Shown here piece after piece: positions 33,663 through 38,197 of a stretch of DNA of 38,197 nt. Where the stretch lies: assembly GCF_000517025.1 (NCBI RefSeq), contig NZ_KI912094.1, positions 5,042 to 43,238 of the forward strand. Direction: 5' to 3'. Every line of letters begins with the position of its first letter. Positions within the stretch are counted from its first letter, which is position 1. This DNA is from Halonatronum saccharophilum DSM 13868 (lineage in GTDB: Bacteria > Bacillota > Halanaerobiia > Halobacteroidales > Halobacteroidaceae). The position numbers and the translations under genes are program-made. The notes beneath the pieces are model-generated. The model was given only the letters and a program-made list of their open reading frames with translations, did not search any database and was not told the origin of the DNA.

Positions 33663-34523
33663 TTAATCAATACTCTTTTTAATTCTCTCTAAATGCATAG
33701 CTAGATATCCCTTTTCATCTTCAGGAACCTTTAATTCTATTCTTTCATAGATCAAATCTCCTAATTTACAAGCTATAACATATGACTCTCTACAGTCTTC
33801 AATTATCTTATCTAATAAGGGGTTAGTATTGGTTTTAGCATCTTCAATCCTCTCTAAAGCAAACCTTAAGTGGGTGACCAGTCTAGCATAATTTAAACTC
33901 TGATAAGATAAAGATATTTCTAACTCTGCCTCAATTAAATCGATCAACTCTTTAATCAATCTTGTATATTTAACTGTTCGAGATAAGCCCCTTTCAGTTC
34001 TAGCCCCATGTATATGTAAGGTGATGAATCCAACCTCTCCTTCAGGTATCTCAATACCTGCCCTCTCTTCAATCATCTTAGCTGCTTTATGGGCCAACTT
34101 ATACTCTACACTATATAGGGTCTTAGTCTCAGGTAAGAATGGGTTGGTAATCTCCATTCCATCTTCAATCCTCTTTAAAGCAAATCCAATATGGTCAGCT
34201 AAAGCAATATGAATATGCTCATCTAACTCTTCATCCAACTCTGAACTTACCATAGCAATTATCTCTGTAGTCAAACCTATAATCTCTTTATCTACATTTT
34301 TAACTAATTGGGCATACTGTTTCTTCTTATCTTCATTTACCGCTATAAATTCCTTTTCAATATCTGAGCTACCTTCAATTTTATCGCCTGCTTTTTTAGC
34401 AAAGCCTAAACCTTTACCAACTAAGATAACCTCCTGATCCTTCTTCTTGGCATTAGCCAAAACTACATTGTTATTAAATACCTTTTTAATTATATAAAAA
34501 TTAGAAGAATCTTCTTTAACCAT
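33663..34523 (-). CDS. glcT: GlcT-like BglG-family antiterminator
   Basis: This 286-residue RNA-binding antiterminator has a CAT RNA-binding domain (about 9-65; YIIKKVFNNNVVLA), PRD1 (about 70-178; DHIGFALKR, ITLHIHG) and PRD2 (about 180-284; VTHLRFALER, MHLERIK). The PRD histidines are phosphorylated by PTS proteins to set activity by sugar supply. I choose ATG 34523 (SD AAGGA/GGAAGGGG); a TTG four codons upstream is too close to the SD. The N-terminus is about 9 residues longer than in typical family members. Its own leader carries a RAT/terminator, indicating autoregulation, and the same RAT precedes ptsG. Confidence 0.94.
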   Translation of the reverse strand: MVKEDSSNFYIIKKVFNNNVVLANAKKKDQEVILVGKGLGFAKKAGDKIEGSSDIEKEFIAVNEDKKKQYAQLVKNVDKEIIGLTTEIIAMVSSELDEELDEHIHIALADHIGFALKRIEDGMEITNPFLPETKTLYSVEYKLAHKAAKMIEERAGIEIPEGEVGFITLHIHGARTERGLSRTVKYTRLIKELIDLIEAELEISLSYQSLNYARLVTHLRFALERIEDAKTNTNPLLDKIIEDCRESYVIACKLGDLIYERIELKVPEDEKGYLAMHLERIKKSID

Positions 34524-34535
34524 AGATTCCTTCAA

Positions 34536-34725
34536 CCCCTTCCTGATTACAAAGGACTCTAGCCCTATATGAAAGCAAAAATAAAATTTATGCCTTCAAA
34601 CAACTAGATAAAAGCGTTAAACCATAGCGAAGTGAAGTTACTAATTTTTGTTAGCCCTAAGCTAACTACTTTATAAATATAGTCTTTGATAAAATCAAAA
34701 ACTATATTACAGATTAAAATAAAAT
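34536..34725. other. glcT leader, segment between RAT terminator and start codon
   Basis: This untranslated leader has no gene. A short hairpin GTTAGC-CCTAA-GCTAAC lies near 34649-34665. It is not followed by U residues in the reading direction, so I do not call it a terminator. Confidence 0.45.
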
Positions 34726-34813
34726 AAGCTAGGAAAGAATAGACCTTCCCTTTAGCAAAAGAAGATTTACAGCCTTTCCTAGCTTATGCCTGCTTTATCA
34801 GTAACACGCTAGT
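34726..34813 (-). promoter_or_regulatory. RAT antiterminator and terminator in the glcT leader
   Basis: The RAT core (34780-34813, CTAGCGTGTTACTGATAAAG … GCATAAGCTAG) overlaps a terminator with a perfect 12-bp stem (AAGCTAGGAAAG at one end, CTTTCCTAGCTT at the other), followed on the minus strand by ATTTTATTTT. The core sequence is the same as that before ptsG. It implies that GlcT promotes read-through into its own gene and EIIA. Confidence 0.9.
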
Positions 34814-34841
34814 TATTTACTTTATGATTTTAATAATTATA

Positions 34842-34869
34842 TTATATACCCTATTTTTCACATTGTCAA
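34842..34869 (-). promoter_or_regulatory. glcT promoter
   Basis: TTGACA (34864-34869), 16 bases, TATAAT (34842-34847) on the minus strand, about 30 bp before the RAT element, mirroring the ptsG promoter layout. Confidence 0.88.
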
Positions 34870-34928
34870 TATCTATGATAAAAAATTATTATCCTAGTGC
34901 TAATAACTAAAAAAGAAACACTATACAA

Positions 34929-36056
34929 TCAACAAATCTTAATTGGTTTAGAAAGATTGGTATATTCTTTATCTATATCATGGAGCCTATTTCTATATTT
35001 AATCTCTTCCTCAGGGCTTTGGGCATCATTATATCTGTTATTTGCTTGCTCATATTCTTTATCCAGTTGGGCCAACTTAGTAGTAGTCTCTATTACAGTA
35101 GCTCCTTTAACCTTTCCATCTTTATTATGGCCAATGGCTATAATAGGTCTACCGAAGATATCTGGTCCATTTATTGCATCTCCACTATGCATAACACCAG
35201 TACCACCTGGATGAGTATGGACAATAACTGTATCTAATGGAATCTTTTTAGCATAGATTTCTCTTAATGAATATTCATTACTTGCAATATAACTACTGGC
35301 TAACTTTCTAGATGGAAGATACCCCATACCTCCAGTAACTATCCTTCCAGCAGGAATGATATGTCCATCTACCAATTTAGCTATAGTACCAACTTCAACC
35401 CCTTGTTCTACCTCTATTGACCTTTGGACTAAAGAGTCTACCAACTCTTTACTTATAGACTCAACTTTAGAATATTGGGCCTTTATGCCAACTTTATCAA
35501 TAGACTTTGCTTTAATCTCAAAAGAGGGTATTTCAACCTCTTCTAAACTTTGATAAAAAGCTAAAAATTCATAGTTAAGATCACAAATCTGCTCTAAAAC
35601 ACTATGTTCTTCTTCCATGGTGTTGGCCCAGAGTTTATCTAACTGTAAATTCTCTTCTTTAGTAAAGAGGTTAAATAATCTACTATCAGGATAAGCTATT
35701 CCAACCTGGGCCTTCTTTTCTCTCTTCACACCAATTCTAACCATAGGTATATCCAATAAATCAATCAACCCTGGATAAGAGATAACTCCCGTCCTCCCAG
35801 GATTAGTCTCTATAATAATAGCATTTGGGGGTAAAGAGTTGATCAATTCAAATACAGGGCTCTCCTTAAAATCACTATACTTTAAAAGAATACTACGCAA
35901 GGATAAATCCTCTCCAAATGCCAACTCTGTAATAGTATCTATATACCCATCTTTATTCACCAATCCAATTGAACCAGCTAACCTACCTTGGCCCATCTCT
36001 ATCGTCTTTGCTACTAACTTATCTACTATATCTACTGATATTCCTCTTACCTTCAT
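34929..36056 (-). CDS. Duplicated JAMM-like protein, N-terminal copy lacking the motif
   Basis: In this 375-residue protein the C-terminal half (about 200-320) contains VIVHTHPGGTGVMHSGDAIN (His280, His282, Ser291, Asp293), close to the HxHP…S..D zinc site of JAB1/MPN/Mov34 (JAMM) peptidases. The N-terminal half (about 8-110) has the same order of segments: VDIVDKLVAKTIEMGQG corresponds to KELVDSLVQRSIEVEQG, and ETNPGRTGVISYPGLID aligns with the HTHP region but lacks both histidines. It is thus a tandem duplication with one probably catalytic and one degenerate copy. A charged coiled coil (about 325-370) ends the protein. The family name is not recognised. It precedes the glcT promoter, with no shared operon evident. 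Confidence 0.7.
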   Translation of the reverse strand: MKVRGISVDIVDKLVAKTIEMGQGRLAGSIGLVNKDGYIDTITELAFGEDLSLRSILLKYSDFKESPVFELINSLPPNAIIIETNPGRTGVISYPGLIDLLDIPMVRIGVKREKKAQVGIAYPDSRLFNLFTKEENLQLDKLWANTMEEEHSVLEQICDLNYEFLAFYQSLEEVEIPSFEIKAKSIDKVGIKAQYSKVESISKELVDSLVQRSIEVEQGVEVGTIAKLVDGHIIPAGRIVTGGMGYLPSRKLASSYIASNEYSLREIYAKKIPLDTVIVHTHPGGTGVMHSGDAINGPDIFGRPIIAIGHNKDGKVKGATVIETTTKLAQLDKEYEQANNRYNDAQSPEEEIKYRNRLHDIDKEYTNLSKPIKIC

Positions 36057-36101
36057 AAGCCCCCCTTTTTTAATTAGAACGGTATAAAACAGAAACTTTG
36101 T

Positions 36102-36126
36102 AGTAATAAAGTTTCACTTTATTACT
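36102..36126. repeat. TAGTAATAAAG-type hairpin, copy C
   Basis: AGTAATAAAGT-TTC-ACTTTATTACT is a perfect 11-bp stem that overlaps the stop codon of the Dabb gene. It belongs to the same family as 17692-17716 and 30163-30187 and may double as a terminator. Confidence 0.8.
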
Positions 36127-36406
36127 TATAATCAACAACAGCTCTCTCTTTAACTACTTCTCTAACAAATTCTGCGGCTTTAAGGTGTTCTGGGTGCTTT
36201 TGGTATCTTGCCAAAGCACCTTGATCCTCAAATTCTGAATATAGGACAATATCATAGGCAGATTTTGATCTATTAAAATCTAAACCAACCTCAATTGCTT
36301 TTATATCTTCTATTTTATCTTTTAAGCCTTCTAGAATTTCTTTAACCTTCTTTCCTGCTTCTTTCCTATCTTCCTTCAACCTCCACATTACTATATGTTT
36401 AACCAT
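36122..36406 (-). CDS. Dabb (stress-responsive alpha/beta-barrel) protein
   Basis: This 94-residue protein has the Dabb-domain pattern: MVKHIVMWRLKED at the start, a helix (KKVKEILEGLKDKI), VGLDFNRSKSAYDIVLYSEF, and YQKHPEHLKAAEFVREVVKE near the end. These are small dimeric ferredoxin-like barrels of mostly unknown function. AGGAGG SD precedes ATG 36406. It is monocistronic; the hairpin at 36102-36126 overlaps the stop. Confidence 0.92.
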   Translation of the reverse strand: MVKHIVMWRLKEDRKEAGKKVKEILEGLKDKIEDIKAIEVGLDFNRSKSAYDIVLYSEFEDQGALARYQKHPEHLKAAEFVREVVKERAVVDYK

Positions 36407-36976
36407 AACCTTCTACCTCCTATTATATAGTTGATTTTATTACTCTATAATTTATAATTATACCTATTGTAGTAGAAAAAAACAATAATTAAATAGTAAT
36501 ATCAAAACCTAAAAACCATAATTTTTTTACCACTAATCCACACTAATAAGCACTAATCCACACTAATAAGCACTAATTAAAAACTAAGGTCTTTAAAATA
36601 TTCAAACTAAAATCTTATTAAAAGCAGGATTCTGGAATCTATAAATTCAAAACATTAACTTAAAAATCATTTAGCTACTAGCTATTGGCTATTATCCATT
36701 TAATGCTCTAATCAGACCTTTATCAGCTCTTATCACCCCAAAAGTACCTGTTCACATATCTCCCAAGATACTATAGCTAACACCTAACCCTACATTGTTA
36801 ATATAAACTTAAAAAATTTTGTTTCATCAAGCCACCCCTCACTTGCTAGATTATCCCAAAAACAAACTTGGAGTTTTTTAATGGCTTTATAGTCCTATTT
36901 CGACACCTAATGGTAAATACCTTCTTATTTGGTTATCATTTCAATTATGCCGTTGATTTACAACTTCATAAAATAT
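36407..36976. other. Long intergenic region with short tandem repeat
   Basis: No gene is seen in about 570 bp. At 36531-36577 the 10-mer CACTAATCCA / CACTAATAAG alternates for almost five copies. At 36938-36964 the sequence ATTTCAATTATGCC-GTTGATTTACAAC resembles the two ends of the CRISPR repeat. The remaining sequence is non-coding in appearance, with stops in all frames. Confidence 0.5.
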
Positions 36977-37012
36977 AAAAAAGCACTCACAATAATATAT
37001 GAGTGCTTTTTT
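36977..37012. terminator. Terminator beyond the distal end of the CRISPR array
   Basis: AAAAAAGCACTCA (36977-36989) and TGAGTGCTTTTTT (37000-37012) form a perfect 13-bp stem with a 10-base loop and T tracts in both directions. It lies just past the degenerate units, where a right-to-left array transcript would be expected to end. Confidence 0.9.
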
Positions 37013-37033
37013 GTCAGTTTTGAAGCGTTAGAT

Positions 37034-37488
37034 GTTTCAATCCTTATAGACTGTTAAACACCCCTCTATCCTAAACCACTCTACTAACTACAGCCACGGA
37101 AGGTCTTTTGACCTTTAAAGACCTGTAGAATCTTGAATTGTTGATTTAGACTATTACCGTTTAATTAAAATTAACAAACACACAAATTTCAATCCTTGTG
37201 GGCTGTCAAATACCACTCCGTCCTAAACCACTCTCTAACCACAGCCACGGAAGGTCTTTTGACCTTTAAAGACCTGCAGAATCTTGAATTGTTGATTTAG
37301 ACTATTACCGTTTAATTAAAATTAACAAACACACAAATTTCAATCCTTATGGGCTGTCAGATAAACTTCCGCCCTAAACTACTCTCTAACTACAGCCACG
37401 GAAGGTCTTTTGACCTTTAAAGACCTGTAGGATAGTGGACTGTTGATTTAAACTCTAATTCTGCATTTGAATTCCCACTCGTATCAAA
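37034..37488 (-). repeat. Three tandem ~152-bp units: CRISPR repeats split by a structured insert
   Basis: The units start at 37034, 37186 and 37337 (152, 151 and 152 bp). Each begins with the 12-bp repeat end RTTTCAATCCTT and continues with an insert containing ACAGCCACGG and the hairpin AGGTCTTT-N8-AAAGACCT (37101, 37252 and 37403). Each then ends with the other repeat end (TTGTTGATTTAGAC in units 1-2; TAGTGGACTGTTGATTTAAA + C in unit 3), followed by a 34-35-base spacer. Units 1 and 2 share the same spacer; unit 3 has its own. In unit 3 the insert is 84 bp and replaces only GTTT of the 37-bp repeat. On the minus strand GUGGCUGU can pair with the segment next to the repeat end in all units through G-C or G-U pairs. 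Confidence 0.85.
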
Positions 37489-38050
37489 GTTTCAATCCTT
37501 GTTTTAGTGGACTGTTGATTTAAACTAACTCAATAATAGATAATGATATCCCAGGAGAATAGTTTCAATCCTTGTTTTAGTGGACTGTTGATTTAAACCT
37601 TAAACGCCCTCTTATCTCCTGATAATCTTCATAATGTTTCAATCCTTGTTTTAGTGGACTGTTGATTTAAACGTATAATTGGGGTGATGACTTTGGCGAC
37701 GCCATACAGGTTTCAATCCTTGTTTTAGTGGACTGTTGATTTAAACGCAGTTTGGAGAGGTAGACTAAATAGAGGAGGGGGATGTTTCAATCCTTGTTTT
37801 AGTGGACTGTTGATTTAAACGTTTTTAACTTGTCAGTCATTGAAATCACCCCCCTAGTTTCAATCCTTGTTTTAGTGGACTGTTGATTTAAACGTTATTA
37901 CTGCAATTGCTTCAGTTATTCTACTCTCGCAACTTCCAGTTTCAATCCTTGTTTTAGTGGACTGTTGATTTAAACGTCGAGTGATTACAAGGTAGATGAT
38001 GACTAATGCGACAGTTTCAATCCTTGTTTTAGTGGACTGTTGATTTAAAC
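37433..38050 (-). CRISPR. CRISPR array, 8 identical 37-bp repeats, leader to the right
   Basis: Perfect repeats (GTTTCAATCCTTGTTTTAGT … ACTGTTGATTTAAAC) start at 37489, 37562, 37636, 37710, 37784, 37857, 37939 and 38014. A ninth, at the distal end, survives only as its last 21 bp (37433-37453). Spacers are 35, 36, 37, 37, 37, 36, 45 and 38 bp. The reverse complement of the repeat ends ATTGAAAC, the typical 3' handle of Cas6-processed type I-B/III crRNAs, so transcription should run right to left. This agrees with the decayed repeats and terminator on the left. No cas gene is in the window; the type is inferred from the repeat only. Confidence 0.97.
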
Positions 38051-38197
38051 GCCGTCAAGAAGAACAAACCCCATTCTACCAAGGGTTCATCAACATTTCT
38101 TAATACACTAACTCACCCATTTTAGCACCGTATATTTATACAAAACAGCCCTTTTTGACCATTTTGCCGTTAAATTGCACCCTTAACAAACCCTTAC
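38051..38197 (-). promoter_or_regulatory. Putative CRISPR leader
   Basis: No further repeat occurs after 38050, so this is the likely leader of the right-to-left array, cut by the window edge. On the minus strand TATAAA (38135-38140) could be a -10 element, but no good -35 pairs with it. No reading frame is credible. Confidence 0.5.

Noticed and set aside
34897-36087. Several plus-strand frames opposite the JAMM-like gene
   Set aside because: They are shadows of the minus-strand coding sequence.
37034-37488. tracrRNA/anti-repeat for a type II or V system
   Set aside because: The repeat halves are in the same orientation as the array, not antisense, and the repeat ends (ATTGAAAC on the transcript) fit a Cas6-type system; no Cas9/Cas12 gene is visible.

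Overview
The window looks like a chromosomal segment of a halophilic, anaerobic, low-G+C Firmicute with an outer membrane, most plausibly Halanaerobiales (Orenia/Halobacteroides-like). This is inferred from roughly one-third G+C, strong AGGAGG Shine-Dalgarno (SD) sites, frequent TTG starts, two exported beta-barrel-type proteins, two complete Na+/H+ (Mrp) antiporter operons, a B12-dependent ribonucleotide reductase and an oxygen-independent gene set. No rRNA or tRNA gene was found. Almost all genes lie on the minus strand.

Left part (1-11400): the 5' end of an IS30-type transposase cut by the window edge; a small tautomerase; a chemotaxis receptor with no HAMP domain and apparently no transmembrane segment after its Cache-like sensor; a decayed EF-G/TetM-like GTPase pseudogene carrying a 54-bp perfect palindrome; a small RelA/SpoT-type alarmone synthetase; a membrane protein; asparaginyl-tRNA synthetase; two divergent exported beta-barrel-type proteins; and a double-PAS histidine kinase with a duplicated H-box that has lost its histidine.

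Middle (11600-26000): two tandem, colinear eight-gene Mrp operons (mrpE-F-G-mbhD-mbhE/mrpB-mrpC-mrpD-mrpD'), which should extrude Na+ using the proton gradient. Their subunit lengths are nearly identical, the MrpA C-terminal modules are split off, and mrpG probably starts at AUU in both. They are separated by a heptamer satellite and a terminator. A two-component system follows, then an unlisted 40-residue Cys-rich mini-protein and a YdjM-type membrane hydrolase.

Right part (26800-36400): class II ribonucleotide reductase; a thioredoxin/CsoR-family operon with an ideal promoter and a C-tract/G-tract operator; a DMT-type transporter; and a glucose-type PTS cluster (glcT, EIIA, EIICB, HPr) with two almost identical RAT antiterminator/terminator switches, one before glcT-EIIA and one before EIICB. 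GlcT probably controls both. A duplicated JAMM-like protein and a Dabb protein complete the block.

Right end (36400-38197): a CRISPR array with eight identical 37-bp repeats, read right to left, with no cas gene in view. Its distal end is three tandem ~152-bp units in which a CRISPR repeat is split by an ~84-bp structured insert, followed by a terminator. This is the most unusual structure in the window. Dispersed hairpin/MITE-like elements built on TAGTAATAAAG inverted repeats lie in several intergenic gaps, one of them inside the first Mrp operon.
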